Shown here in pieces: positions 41,071 through 50,170 of a stretch of DNA of 64,000 bases. The stretch's first letter is position 1. Each line of letters starts with the position of its first letter. Location of the stretch: positions 62,001 through 126,000 of the forward strand of contig NZ_BMTP01000015.1 in the NCBI RefSeq assembly GCF_014649735.1. Direction: 5' to 3'. A program made the position numbers and the translations under genes. Below the pieces are notes generated by a model. It saw only the letters and a program-made list of their open reading frames with translations. It made no database searches and was not told the DNA's origin. The DNA comes from Streptomyces lavendofoliae (GTDB lineage Bacteria > Actinomycetota > Actinomycetes > Streptomycetales > Streptomycetaceae).

Positions 41071-41700
41071 GTGACCTTCGGATTCGCTTCGTCCGCAGCC
41101 ACCTCGATCAGCACGCCCGCCGACCCCGCCAGCCGCCTGGCCCGCATGCTCGAACCCGCCGAGTGGGCAGCGGCCGGCATCCCGCTGCTGCGCAATCCGC
41201 GCGAGGTCGTCAGCGGCCTTCACACCCGCCACCGTCCGACGCCCACCACGGCTGTCGTCGCCGTCCTCGACCACGAGGACCGGCTGGCCGCCAGCGCCTC
41301 CTTCACGCGCCGCGCCGTGCCCGCGGACGGCTGGGAGTTCCGCAACGCGCTGCTGGCGCACCTCCGCAGGGTCATCCCGCACGACCTGCGGCGCCGCACC
41401 CCGGTACGCACCGCCGTCCTGCTGTACTGCCGTGACGGGGACGAGCGGTGGACGGAGGAGGACGGCGCCTGGATGTGGGGGCTGCGGGACGCCTGCACCC
41501 TGCACGGGCTGCGCTGCGGGGCGTACATCACGCTGACCCGCGGCGGCTGGCAGGTGCTGGGCGAGGGCCGCGGCGGGCGGCGCCCGCACCTGGCGTCGCC
41601 TCCCGGCGACCTGGCCGACGCCTCGGCGGACGAGATACTGCCGGCCCCGCGCACCGCGAGCGGCGCGGCGGAACCCTTGCGTCGCACCGCGGCCCGCTGA
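41071..41700 (+). CDS. Conserved hypothetical protein
   Basis: This is a 209-residue soluble protein I do not recognise as a named family. The central part (about 45-150) has TAVVAVLDHEDRLAASASF, LRRVIPHDLRRRTPVRTAVL and DGAWMWGLRDACTLHGLRCG. It looks like a compact alpha/beta domain found in Streptomyces hypotheticals. The start is well supported: AGGGAGGACC lies right before GTG 41071. It is monocistronic, about 215 bases after recQ, and ends at a hairpin at 41742. Confidence 0.7.
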   Translation: MTFGFASSAATSISTPADPASRLARMLEPAEWAAAGIPLLRNPREVVSGLHTRHRPTPTTAVVAVLDHEDRLAASASFTRRAVPADGWEFRNALLAHLRRVIPHDLRRRTPVRTAVLLYCRDGDERWTEEDGAWMWGLRDACTLHGLRCGAYITLTRGGWQVLGEGRGGRRPHLASPPGDLADASADEILPAPRTASGAAEPLRRTAAR

Positions 41701-41741
41701 CACGCCGGGGCCGGCTACCGCGCCAGGGCCCGCCGGACCGG

Positions 41742-41788
41742 CCGTGACCGGCGCCGGGGCCGCTGCGCCGCACCGCGGCCGGTCACGG
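41742..41788 (+). terminator. Hairpin after the 41071 gene
   Basis: CCGTGACCGGC (41742-41752) pairs with GCCGGTCACGG (41778-41788), giving an 11-bp stem with a GC-rich loop, 42 bases after the stop codon. Confidence 0.6.
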
Positions 41789-42122
41789 TGACGCCGGGCC
41801 GGACGCGGCGACAGGGGTGCACCGGGCCGGGGTCGGCAGCGGCGGCCGGCAGGATCCCTGCGGCCGACGTCCGGCGGTCCGGAGCGGGACGCGCTCGCGA
41901 AGATCGCCGAGATCCCCAAAAGCAGACCGGGTCCTCGCCGAGCGGATGCACGCGGTCAGCCCGCGCACCGCCGGTTCGGCCGACCCGGTCCGTCCGGGGG
42001 TCATCACGCGAACCGCCTCCCGCGCGCGCCCCGGCCCGGACATGACGCGACGTCAGGCACGGGGCGGGGTGCGGGGGAGGCGGGGTCGCGGCAGGCGCGC
42101 AGGGGGCGCCCGGGTGCGGCGC

Positions 42123-42176
42123 CGCACGGTCGGTGCGCGGGGCCCGTGGGCACGGGCCCCGCGCACCGACCGTGCG
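42123..42176 (-). terminator. 26-bp-stem perfect palindrome after the 42196 gene
   Basis: Left arm 42123-42148 and right arm 42151-42176 are exact reverse complements, separated by GG only. It lies 20 bases beyond the stop of the minus-strand gene and would form an extremely stable hairpin in RNA on either strand. Confidence 0.8.
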
Positions 42177-42195
42177 TACCGCTACCCGGTACGGC

Positions 42196-42840
42196 TCAGA
42201 CGCCGGCGCCGAGCACCTGGTTGATCCGCTGCGGGTCACCGCACACGATCAGCAGCGCGCTCGCCCGGGTCATGGCCGCCGGGAGGACGCGGGCCAGCGT
42301 GTCGTCGCCGCCGTTGACCGCGACGACCACCACCGGCCGGGCCGACGCGCGCTCCACGGCGGCCGCGTCCGCGAAGAACACGTCGTCGCGGGCGTCGTGC
42401 TGGGCCCAGTAGGCCGCGTCGCCGAAGGACAGCTCGTGGGCCGCCCACGGGTGCTGGTCGCCGGTGGTCAGGACCAGGATGTCGCCCGGCGCCCGGCCGG
42501 TCTCGAGCAGCAGGTCGACCGCCTCTTCGGCGGCGTCGAGCGCGCCGTCCACGGGGGCGGGGATCAGCTGGATCTGTGGCTGGGCCGACGACGGGGGCCT
42601 CGGCGCGGAACGATTCTCCGGCTGTGGGGTCGGGGGCTGCGCCGCACCGGTGTGCTGGCGCGGCGACGCCGGAGGCGTGGGCCTGGCCGGTCCGGGGCCC
42701 GGACGGCCGGGACGCGGTGAGGCCGCGTTACGCGGACCGGGTACGGGTCGGGGGGTCGGCGCGGGGCGGCCGGCGGCCGGAGCGGCGCGGTGACCCTGGG
42801 CACTCTCGTGAATCTGAGGCTCCTCGGGGATGAGAGGCAT
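42196..42840 (-). CDS. Hypothetical protein with Pro-rich N-terminus
   Basis: This 214-residue protein has a disordered Pro/Arg/Ala-rich first half (about 15-90). The compact second half (about 95-214) contains AEEAVDLLLETGRAPGDILV, DDVFFADAAAVERASARPVV and RASALLIVCGDPQRINQVLG. The second half recalls the C-terminal domain of UvrD/Rep-type helicases, where a similar 'gadiLVLT...' strand and a final surveillance-type strand occur, but no helicase motor is present. The start MPLIPEEPQ at 42840 lacks a clear ribosome binding site; an in-frame ATG at 42891 is an alternative. It lies 128 bases downstream of rnhB and may be cotranscribed with it. Confidence 0.65.
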   Translation of the reverse strand: MPLIPEEPQIHESAQGHRAAPAAGRPAPTPRPVPGPRNAASPRPGRPGPGPARPTPPASPRQHTGAAQPPTPQPENRSAPRPPSSAQPQIQLIPAPVDGALDAAEEAVDLLLETGRAPGDILVLTTGDQHPWAAHELSFGDAAYWAQHDARDDVFFADAAAVERASARPVVVVAVNGGDDTLARVLPAAMTRASALLIVCGDPQRINQVLGAGV

Positions 42841-42968
42841 AACGGGATGTCTATCAAACACCGGTGCGAGTGGCACCAGCGGGTGGCACATACATGCGAT
42901 GCGTACGGAAAATGCCCGTACGCGACGCCCATCTGTGGTCTGTTGTGCGGCGGGACGACGCCGGATGT

Positions 42969-43679
42969 TCAGAAATCGAAGCCGAGTTGGCCCCCGCTTT
43001 CCAGTGCGGCCGCCTCCGCGGAGACGCGGACTTTCTTGAGGTGCCGCCACTGGGGCAGCGCGTCGAGGTACGACCAGCTCAACCGGTGGTGGGGCGTCGG
43101 GCCCCACTCCCGGAGCGCCGCCTTGTGCACGGGCGACGGGTACCCGGCGTTGTCGCCGAACCCGAAGACGGCGCACTCGGCGGATTGCGACTCCAGTTCG
43201 GCCATCATCGCGTCCCGGCGCACCTTGGCGATCACCGAGGCGGCGGCGACCGCGACACAGGACTGGTCGCCCTTGATCACGGTACGGACCTGCCAGGGAC
43301 GGCCCAGGTAGTCGTGCTTGCCGTCCAGGATCACCGCGTCGGGGCGCACGGGGAGGGCGTCCAGCGCCCGTACGGCGGCCAGCCGCAGCGCGGCGGTCAT
43401 CCCCAGCTCGTCGATCTCCTCCGGAGAGGCGTGCCCGAGAGCGTGCGACGTGACCCACTTCTCCAGCTCCTGGGCCAGTTCGGCCCGGCGCTTGGGGCCG
43501 ATGAGCTTGGAATCGGTCAGTCCGGCGGGTGGCCGGCGGAGTCCGGTGACGGCGGCGCAGACCGTGACGGGACCGGCCCACGCTCCGCGTCCGACCTCGT
43601 CGACTCCGGCGATGATCCTGGCGCCGGTGGTCGCCCTGAGCGAGCGCTCGACAGTGTGGGTGGGTGGTTCGTACGGCAT
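42969..43679 (-). CDS. rnhB: Ribonuclease HII
   Basis: RNase HII cuts RNA in RNA-DNA hybrids and removes single misincorporated ribonucleotides. The 236-residue protein has the first catalytic motif GVDEVGRGAWAGPV (about 22-35, Asp and Glu), TDSKLIGPKRR, the third aspartate in VILDGKHDYLG (about 107-117), and a further acidic/serine block SCVAVAAASVIAKVRRDAMM (about 131-150, last Asp). The start MPYEPPTHTVERSLR fits the family length. No gene is convincing in the 580 bases upstream. Confidence 0.95.
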   Translation of the reverse strand: MPYEPPTHTVERSLRATTGARIIAGVDEVGRGAWAGPVTVCAAVTGLRRPPAGLTDSKLIGPKRRAELAQELEKWVTSHALGHASPEEIDELGMTAALRLAAVRALDALPVRPDAVILDGKHDYLGRPWQVRTVIKGDQSCVAVAAASVIAKVRRDAMMAELESQSAECAVFGFGDNAGYPSPVHKAALREWGPTPHHRLSWSYLDALPQWRHLKKVRVSAEAAALESGGQLGFDF

Positions 43680-44257
43680 GGCGCCAGACAGGTTACGCCG
43701 CCCGACCCCGCCCGCGATACCCGGATTGCGTTCCTCCCGCGCCGCGGCCCGCCGAGGAGCGGCCGGTGACCGGCCGGTGACCGGCCGACGGTGCGGCGAG
43801 CACCTTCTCCCGACGACGGGAGCGGAATCCCCGCCACGACGGGCGCTCCTCGAACCCCACCATCGCACCCTTCGCTGATGCACATAGCGGAAGGAAAGCG
43901 TCCACCGAGTCGACGCCGCGCCGATGATCCATGACCTCACCGTAAAGACCGCACAGTCGAGCCGACTGCCAGGCATACGACCTCTCGGGGCAAGCCGAAC
44001 CGGGTTTAGGAGGCGCCGGGTCGTCGTCGGCCAGTCGCATTCGCGAATGCCTCAAAAGTGCACGAAGGCAGGGTGGGAAGCACACGGCACCGCATATCCG
44101 GAGGCACCGGACGGAGGTCGTCGCACGCCGCCGTGACCCGGTTCCCGGCCACGTCCCGCCTCGCCCGGTTTCACCTCGCCTCGGAGCGAAGTGCGCACGG
44201 CCACGGTCGGCTTGGCGGTCCGCCCCCGTACCGGACGGGGACGGACCTCGGTGGCCG
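43680..44257. other. Long intergenic region upstream of rnhB
   Basis: These 578 bases contain no gene I can support well. Features seen are a direct repeat (GGTGACCGGCC twice, near 43764-43785), a 12-base palindrome CATTCGCGAATG at about 44038-44049, and the hairpin at 44218-44246. A minus-strand frame of 79 codons starting at 43932 (MDHRRGVDSVDAFLPL, with GAGG just upstream) ends at 43693; it is possible but weak. Confidence 0.5.
44218..44246 (-). terminator. Hairpin after the DUF4173 gene
   Basis: GTCCGCCCCCGT (44218-44229) pairs with ACGGGGACGGAC (44235-44246), with one mismatch, around a 5-base loop. It is 12 bases past the stop of the DUF4173 gene. Confidence 0.65.
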
Positions 44258-46381
44258 CTAGTAGTCGTGGCGGTCGTACTCGTCGGCCCCGTCGCCGTAC
44301 GGGTCGCGCTCCGGCGTGCAGGCGTAGCCCGTGTAGGACACGGCACGCCGGTCGAGGATCTCGCGGGCGCGCGCCTCGGCCAGGCCGACCGCGTACCAGG
44401 GCGGCCTGTCCTCGAACAGGTCGCCCGCGATGATGCGGAGGGCGCACGACCGCAGGGGCTCGGGAAGCCGGTCGAGGGCGGGCACGGCGTCGGCCGACAG
44501 GCCGTCCAGATAGCTGATGTCGATCTTGCCGGTCGTCTCGTAGCGCTGCACGTTCCGCTCCGCGACGAGACCGTCCGGCGACGCCAGCCCGAAGGCGAGG
44601 ACACCGGCCGCCGCGCTCGCGGCGACGGCACGCGGGAGCTGTGACCGGCGTACACCCATGACACCGGCCACCATGATCAGTACGAGGACGACACCGAGCC
44701 ACAGCTCCATGGCGGCCACCGAGACCCGCAGCCGCGTGAGGCCGTACGCGTCGACGTACAGGTCCATCCGCCGCAGCGCGGACGCCACCACCACCAGCGT
44801 GAGCAGGCAGAGGACGCCCAGCACCGAACGGACCAGCGTGCGGTCGCGGGCGCCGCCTCGGGGAGCCCAGCGCAGGGCCAGGCCGATGACGGCGATGGTG
44901 AGCAGGGTGGCACAGAGGAGTTGCCAGAAACCCTGGCGCGCGTACTCGGCGTAGGTGAGCCCGGTCTGGCTCAGCACCTTCTCGTACCCGCCGAACAGCA
45001 CGGTCAGCTGCACGGCGTTGAAGGCCGCGAAGAGCAGGTCCAGCACGATGAGCGGAAGCGCCCACTCCAGGCGGGCGCGCGGACGCCCCGGCCGGGCCTC
45101 CAGACGGTCCCACCGCAGCGGTGCGGCGGCCGCACGGGCGGCGGCGAGGGCACCCAGCAACCCGAGGACGAACAACAGGAAGCGCCAGGGGCCCTCGGTG
45201 ACCGGCACGTCCGGGACGAGCGAGCCGAGCAGGTCGGCGAAGGCGGCGTCGGCGCCCGCGAAGAGCGCGCCGAAAACGACCAGCAGGCCCACGGCCACCG
45301 CGATCGTACGCACCATGGGTCCCAGGCGCCCCGGAGCGCCACCGGCCCGCTCCCGCAGCCCGCGCCATGCCCAGAGCAGGCCGGGCACGATCGAGTCGAA
45401 CAGGCCGAAGGGGCTGAAGAGGATGCCCCGCCACTTGCGGCTCCCGTGCAGGGCGAGCGAGCCGAGCCCCAGGGCGGAGACGACGGCGAGGAAGGTGGGC
45501 CAGCCGGCGTCGCGCAGGGCGGGTACGGCGAGCAGGGCAAGGCCGCCGAGCCCCCAGACCAGGGTCCAGGGCCGGACCCGGCGCCCCGCCGCCACCGCGG
45601 CGAAGTAGGCCGTGAGACTCGCCGGCAGGGCGACCAGCAGCAGGTTGACGCCGACTCCGTCACCGAGCAGGAGTGCGCTGAGGACCGCGGTGGCCAGGGC
45701 CGACCAGAGGACGGCGGCCGGTACGGGGCCGGGTGGGCGGGGGCGTATGCGCGTCAGCCAGATGTCGATCGGTGGCGGCGTGGGGGGTCGGTACCCCGGC
45801 TGCGCCGTGGCCGGCCACCCGGGTACGGGGGCGGGTGCGGGCCCGGACGCGGCTCCCGCACGCGCGCGGGCGTCGGCGGTGGTCGCCGTGGGGGCGGAGG
45901 TGGCTGCCGAAGGCGTCGTGGCTTTCGCGGGCGCTGTGGTCGCCGGGGCGCGCGTGCCTGGTGCGGCCGGTGCGGTAGGGGTGTCTGGCGCGGTCGGTGC
46001 GGTGGGCGTGGAGGCCGGGCCGGGCCCGGTGGCCGGTGAAGCCGGGCCCGGTGTGGCCGCCGGTGAGGCCGGGGCCGGTGTGGCCGCCGGGACCGGAGCC
46101 GCCGGAGCCGCCGGACTCGCCGAGGCCCCGGAGGGCGGTGAGGCGATGGGGGTCGCCGAGGCGGCCTGGGCCTCCGACGGACGCGGGTCCTTCGGTGATC
46201 CCGAGCCGTCCGGTGCCCGCTCGGGCGGCTGAGGGTCCCCGGACGGCTGAGGCTCCCCCTGCGGCTGCCGCGCGGGCGACGGCGACCCGGCCCCCGTCGG
46301 TCCCGGCGACCCCTGGGACGACGGCGACGGCGATTGCGGCGCCGGCGGTGGCGAAGGTGTTTCGGACGGCGTGTCTGGCAC
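44258..46381 (-). CDS. DUF4173 (DUF4153-like) membrane protein with long disordered N-terminus
   Basis: This 707-residue protein starts with about 210 residues rich in Pro, Ala, Thr and Ser. The membrane domain (about 225-610) has ten or more helices and contains the DUF4173 block GSRKWRGILFSPFGLFD (about 315-331), followed by VPVTEGPWRFLLFVLG and RQGFWQLLCATLLTIAVIGL. A soluble tail of about 90 residues ends EYDRHDY. Function is unknown for the family. A GTG start at 46381 with GGGAGGGGG upstream is well supported. The N-terminal region is encoded by GC-rich, imperfectly repeated DNA, so its length may differ between strains. Confidence 0.82.
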   Translation of the reverse strand: MPDTPSETPSPPPAPQSPSPSSQGSPGPTGAGSPSPARQPQGEPQPSGDPQPPERAPDGSGSPKDPRPSEAQAASATPIASPPSGASASPAAPAAPVPAATPAPASPAATPGPASPATGPGPASTPTAPTAPDTPTAPAAPGTRAPATTAPAKATTPSAATSAPTATTADARARAGAASGPAPAPVPGWPATAQPGYRPPTPPPIDIWLTRIRPRPPGPVPAAVLWSALATAVLSALLLGDGVGVNLLLVALPASLTAYFAAVAAGRRVRPWTLVWGLGGLALLAVPALRDAGWPTFLAVVSALGLGSLALHGSRKWRGILFSPFGLFDSIVPGLLWAWRGLRERAGGAPGRLGPMVRTIAVAVGLLVVFGALFAGADAAFADLLGSLVPDVPVTEGPWRFLLFVLGLLGALAAARAAAAPLRWDRLEARPGRPRARLEWALPLIVLDLLFAAFNAVQLTVLFGGYEKVLSQTGLTYAEYARQGFWQLLCATLLTIAVIGLALRWAPRGGARDRTLVRSVLGVLCLLTLVVVASALRRMDLYVDAYGLTRLRVSVAAMELWLGVVLVLIMVAGVMGVRRSQLPRAVAASAAAGVLAFGLASPDGLVAERNVQRYETTGKIDISYLDGLSADAVPALDRLPEPLRSCALRIIAGDLFEDRPPWYAVGLAEARAREILDRRAVSYTGYACTPERDPYGDGADEYDRHDY

Positions 46382-46613
46382 GGGACCCCCTCCCGACCGG
46401 GGCCCGCACACCTCGGAGCGGCAGTGCCGTACGGCCCCGGCGTCTGGTCAGCGCGCACTTGTCATGATCAAAGCGGCGGCGTGGCCGAAAGGGTAGCCGG
46501 GAAAGGGCCCTGATCCCGGTCGGCCTCCGCGCTGTGGCAGGACCGTGACACTGGTGCCGAACGGCCCGCACGCCGCCGTGTCGTCGTCGCCCTCGTCGAC
46601 GTCGCCCTCGTGG

Positions 46614-47528
46614 TCAGCGGCCGCCCGGCCCGGCGGGCAACCACGCGGGCAGGGCCTCCGTGCGGTCGAGCCACGCGGCGGGCGGTGCCCCGGCCGCCGT
46701 CGCGGCCACCACGCCGCCGGCGATGGCGCATGTCGTGTCGACGTCCCCGCCCACCTGCGCGGTGGTCCAGAAGGCCCGCTCGAAGTCGCCGAGGGCACGG
46801 GCGGCGGACCACAGCGCGAACGGCACGGTGTCGTGCGCGCTCGTACGCCGGCCGCTGCCGAGCACCGCGGCGACCGTCACCGCGTCGTCGTAGTCGAGCA
46901 TGTCGCGGGCGCGGCGCAGTCCGGCACCCACCGCGCTGCGCGGCACCAGCGCGACGACGCCGTCGAGCAGGTCCTCCGGCTTGGGCGGCCCCGCCGGATT
47001 GGCCGCCAGGGCGGCGGCGGCCGCGACCGCCATGCAGCCCACGACCGCCTCGCGGTGCTGATGGGTGGTGTACGAGGAGATCTCGGCCTGGTGCGTCGCC
47101 TGCTCCGGATCGTCGGCGTACCAGGCGCCGAGCGGGGCGATGCGCATGGCGGCGCCGTTGCCCCAGGAGCCCTGCCCCTTGAACAGGCCGGCGGCCAGTT
47201 CCCGCCAGTCGCCGCCCTCCCGGATCAGCCGCAGCATGCGGTTGACCGCGGGCCCGTAGCCCCGGTCGAAGTCGTGGTGGCGGGCGAACGACAGGGCGAG
47301 GGCGTCCTGGTCGACGCGGCCGTGCCCGGCGAGGACGGCCAGCACCGAGCAGGCCATCTCCGTGTCGTCGGTCCACTGCCAGGGCTCGGGCGGCAGCTCG
47401 CGCCGCTTCAGCAACGGATAGTTGGCGGGTACGAAGAACTGGGAGCCCAGGGCGTCTCCCACGGCCAGCCCGCGCAGGCTGGCCAGGGCGCGTTCGAAGC
47501 GCCGCTCGGAGGAGGAATCAGCGGTCAT
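46614..47528 (-). CDS. ADP-ribosylglycohydrolase family protein
   Basis: This 304-residue all-helical protein belongs to the DraG/ARH family, which removes ADP-ribose from proteins or related substrates using two magnesium ions. Metal-site motifs are present: GLAVGDALGS (about 20-29), WTDDTEMAC (about 51-59) and GGDVDTTCAIAGG (about 262-274). The substrate cannot be inferred; Streptomyces contain several paralogues. The ATG at 47528 is supported by family length. It lies 12 bases downstream of the histidine phosphatase gene on the same strand, so the two are probably cotranscribed. Confidence 0.9.
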   Translation of the reverse strand: MTADSSSERRFERALASLRGLAVGDALGSQFFVPANYPLLKRRELPPEPWQWTDDTEMACSVLAVLAGHGRVDQDALALSFARHHDFDRGYGPAVNRMLRLIREGGDWRELAAGLFKGQGSWGNGAAMRIAPLGAWYADDPEQATHQAEISSYTTHQHREAVVGCMAVAAAAALAANPAGPPKPEDLLDGVVALVPRSAVGAGLRRARDMLDYDDAVTVAAVLGSGRRTSAHDTVPFALWSAARALGDFERAFWTTAQVGGDVDTTCAIAGGVVAATAAGAPPAAWLDRTEALPAWLPAGPGGR

Positions 47529-47540
47529 CGCCCTGCCACT

Positions 47541-48200
47541 CTATCCGGTGGTGCCGTACGGTTCGGGGGCTCGCCAGCGCTCGAACGGCCGGTCAAGGGC
47601 GTACCGCCCGTCCTCGCCGAGCAGCAGCATCCGGGTTTCGCCGTTGCGCGGGTTGGTCAGCGACTCGAAGTCGTCGACCGTCCAGTGGAACCAGCGCATG
47701 CAGAACAGCCTCATCGTCAGGCCGTGCGTGACCAGCAGGACGTTCGGCGGGTGGTCGGGCGCCTCGAAACTGCGGTGGAGGCTCTCCAGGAACGCACCGA
47801 CCCGGTCGTACACGTCCGCCCCCGACTCGCCCTGCGCGAACCGGTAGAAGAAGTGCCCGTACGCGTCCCGGTACGCCTTCTGGAGCCGGACGTCGTTCCG
47901 GTCCTGCCAGTTCCCCCAGTCCTGCTCGCGCAGCCGGGGCTCCTCCCGGACCCGTACGAGCGCCGGGTCCAGCCCGAACAGCTGGTACGTCTCATGGGTG
48001 CGGCGGTACGGCGAGATGTAGACGCTCACCCGTTCGCCCCCGAACAGGGCCCGCAGCCGCTCGCCCGTCTCCTCGGCCTGGCGCCGTCCCCGGTCTGTGA
48101 GGGCCAGCGCGTGATCGGGCTCGCGTTCGTACACGGTGTCGTCGGCGTTGCCCTCCGATTCGCCGTGTCGTACGAGAACGATGCGCCGCGGTCGTGCCAT
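47541..48200 (-). CDS. Histidine phosphatase family protein
   Basis: This 219-residue phosphoglycerate-mutase-like phosphatase has the nucleophile motif IVLVRHGESEGN (about 6-17, RHG), the second arginine in YISPYRRTHETY (about 63-74), the acid EQDWGNWQD region, and the second histidine in VLLVTHGLTMRLF (about 153-165). The start MARPRRIVLV was chosen because the frame upstream has no conserved sequence. It is followed after 12 bases by the ADP-ribosylglycohydrolase gene. The substrate is unknown. Confidence 0.92.
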   Translation of the reverse strand: MARPRRIVLVRHGESEGNADDTVYEREPDHALALTDRGRRQAEETGERLRALFGGERVSVYISPYRRTHETYQLFGLDPALVRVREEPRLREQDWGNWQDRNDVRLQKAYRDAYGHFFYRFAQGESGADVYDRVGAFLESLHRSFEAPDHPPNVLLVTHGLTMRLFCMRWFHWTVDDFESLTNPRNGETRMLLLGEDGRYALDRPFERWRAPEPYGTTG

Positions 48201-48411
48201 GCCCCCGACCCTAGATCGCCCGCTCCGGCGTGGCCCCACCGGCCCGGTGTCAGGGCTCCATCCGGCGTACCCGCGGGCCCGCGGTGCGCCCACGGCGGAC
48301 GCGGCGGCCCGGCGACCCGCGGCCCGGCACGCCCGCGCCCAGACGACCCGCGGCCCGGCGACCCGCGCGACCCGGACCGGTCACGCCGCTTCCGGGACCG
48401 GGCGGCCGGCC

Positions 48412-49017
48412 TCAGACCGTCCACGCGGCTTCGAGGTCCACGACGTCCCCCGTCAGCGCCGCCACGTCCGCCTCGATCTGCGCGCGCAGCGCCAGCCGCT
48501 CCACCCGCTCCGTGCGGTACTTTCCGTGCTCGGCCGCCGACCGCCACATCGACAGGACCAGGAACTCGTTGCCCGGCGCCTCCCCGAACAGCCCGCGCAG
48601 CATGCCCGGCGAACCGGCCATCGCCGGGTTCCACACCTTCTCCTGCATCAGCGCGTAGTGATCGACCCGGTCCTCGCGGATCCTGCTGTGCGCGACCCGG
48701 ACGACGTCGGCGTCCGTGAAGCGGGGCTCGAAACCGGTCTTCACGTCGAAGCGGTGATCGAACAGCTTGACCTGCGTGTCCTTGAACGTGCCGGACTGCG
48801 CCGTCGCCAGCCGGTCGTGCGAGCGCGCCATGAAGGAGTCGTAGAAGGGCCGGCTCTCCCAGAAGGAGAAGACATGGGCGACCCCGGGCCGGGTCCGGCT
48901 CCAGCCGCCCCCCTGCCCCCGGAAGCCCGGCTCACCCAGCAGCCCCGCCCACTTCCGCTGCCCCCGCTCGAACCCACGACGGTCCACCACGGTGCAGCGA
49001 ATCCACTTGACCAGCAC
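48412..49017 (-). CDS. DUF4937 domain protein (YdbC-like)
   Basis: This 201-residue protein appears to hold two dimeric alpha/beta-barrel-like halves. The DUF4937 part (VLVKWIRCTV, then WAGLLGEPGFRGQGGGWS) covers about 1-110. The second half contains ALMQEKVWNPAMAGSPGMLR and NEFLVLSMW, typical of monooxygenase-like ABM folds. The function is unknown. The GTG start at 49017 lies at the point where conservation begins. It is divergent from the DUF1152 gene, with 119 bases between starts. Confidence 0.78.
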   Translation of the reverse strand: MLVKWIRCTVVDRRGFERGQRKWAGLLGEPGFRGQGGGWSRTRPGVAHVFSFWESRPFYDSFMARSHDRLATAQSGTFKDTQVKLFDHRFDVKTGFEPRFTDADVVRVAHSRIREDRVDHYALMQEKVWNPAMAGSPGMLRGLFGEAPGNEFLVLSMWRSAAEHGKYRTERVERLALRAQIEADVAALTGDVVDLEAAWTV

Positions 49018-49136
49018 CGCGCCATCGTACGGCGCCGGGCCCCGCCCCGGTCCCGGTCTCGCCCACCGCGCCCCCATCGGCCGGCGTCCGTCGCAAAACA
49101 TCCGCCCCGGATCGATCACCCCGGCACAATGTTCGG

Positions 49137-50096
49137 GTGACCGCACTGCACCTCAACCCGCTCTTCGCGCGCCTCGAATCCGCCGAGCGCGTCCTCGTCG
49201 CGGGCGCCGGGGGCGGCTTCGACGTCTACGCCGGGCTCCCGCTGGCCCTGTCGCTGCGCCACCAGGGCAAGGAGGTCCACCTCGCCAACCTGGCGTTCAG
49301 CTCCATCGAGGGCCTCCCCCTCGACTCCTGGCTCGCCCCGGACGTCGCGGTCGTCACCCCCGATTCGGCACCGCACCAGACGTACTTCCCGGAGCGCACC
49401 CTCGCCCAGTGGCTCGCGCTCCACCACCTGCCCAGCACCGTGCACGCCCTGGCCCGCGTCGGGGTCCAGCCGCTGCGCGCGGCGTACCGGGCGCTCGTCG
49501 AGCACTACGCCATCGACGCGGTCGTCCTGGTCGACGGCGGGACCGACATCCTGATGCGGGGCGACGAATCCGGGCTCGGTACCCCGGAGGAGGACCTGAC
49601 CAGCGTCGCCGCGCTCGCCGGCCTGGAGGTGCCGGAGCGGCTCGTCGCCTCGATCGGCTTCGGGGTCGACACGTACCACGGTGTCAGCCACGGCCTGGTT
49701 CTGGAGAACATCGCCGCCCTGGAGCGGGACGGCGCCTATCTGGGGGCCTTCTCCGTTCCGCGCGCCACCCGTGAGGGTGCCGCCTTCCTGGACGCGGTCG
49801 CCCACGCCCGAAGTCGTACGCCCGAGTTCCCGAGCATCGTCAACGGCTCCATAGCCGCCGCCGTGGAGGGCTCTTTCGGGGACGTGCAGTTCACGTCCCG
49901 CACCCGGGGCAGTGAACTGTTCGTCAACCCGCTCATGGGCATCTACTTCGTCTTCGAGCTGGAGGGCGTGGCCCGGCGCTGCCTGTATCTGGACCGCATC
50001 GAGGACACGCATCTCATCCGCCAGGTCGGCAGTCGTATCGAGGCCTTCCGGGACGAGCTGCCCCGGCAGCGTCCCGCACGCCGGATCCCGCACTGA
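49137..50096 (+). CDS. DUF1152 domain protein
   Basis: This 319-residue cytoplasmic protein begins near VLVAGAGGGFDVYAGLPLAL (about 19-38), a glycine-rich Rossmann-like nucleotide-binding loop that defines DUF1152. Conserved VVLVDGGTDILMRGDESGLG (about 128-147) follows. The family is widespread with no defined biochemical role. A GTG start at 49137 is used. It is followed after 75 bases by a TerD-like gene on the same strand. Confidence 0.85.
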   Translation: MTALHLNPLFARLESAERVLVAGAGGGFDVYAGLPLALSLRHQGKEVHLANLAFSSIEGLPLDSWLAPDVAVVTPDSAPHQTYFPERTLAQWLALHHLPSTVHALARVGVQPLRAAYRALVEHYAIDAVVLVDGGTDILMRGDESGLGTPEEDLTSVAALAGLEVPERLVASIGFGVDTYHGVSHGLVLENIAALERDGAYLGAFSVPRATREGAAFLDAVAHARSRTPEFPSIVNGSIAAAVEGSFGDVQFTSRTRGSELFVNPLMGIYFVFELEGVARRCLYLDRIEDTHLIRQVGSRIEAFRDELPRQRPARRIPH

Positions 50097-50170
50097 GCCC
50101 GCGTGACACCATGGGCAAGCAGCCGTGTGGGACGGGCAGTTGACCAGCCCGTACGAGAGAGGGGTATCGC

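Larger units (their letters stand above)
41701..42195. other. Intergenic region with two strong palindromes
   Basis: These 495 bases separate two convergent genes. I see no gene with good codon bias. The content is a hairpin at 41742-41788, a GC-rich stretch of about 330 bases, and a very long palindrome at 42123-42176. A short decayed gene cannot be ruled out in the middle. Confidence 0.5.

Noticed and set aside
41740..42180. Two inverted repeats in a gene-free stretch, considered as ends of a small mobile element
   Set aside because: The arm sequences of the two palindromes differ, no transposase lies between them and no target duplication is visible. Each is better explained as a terminator.
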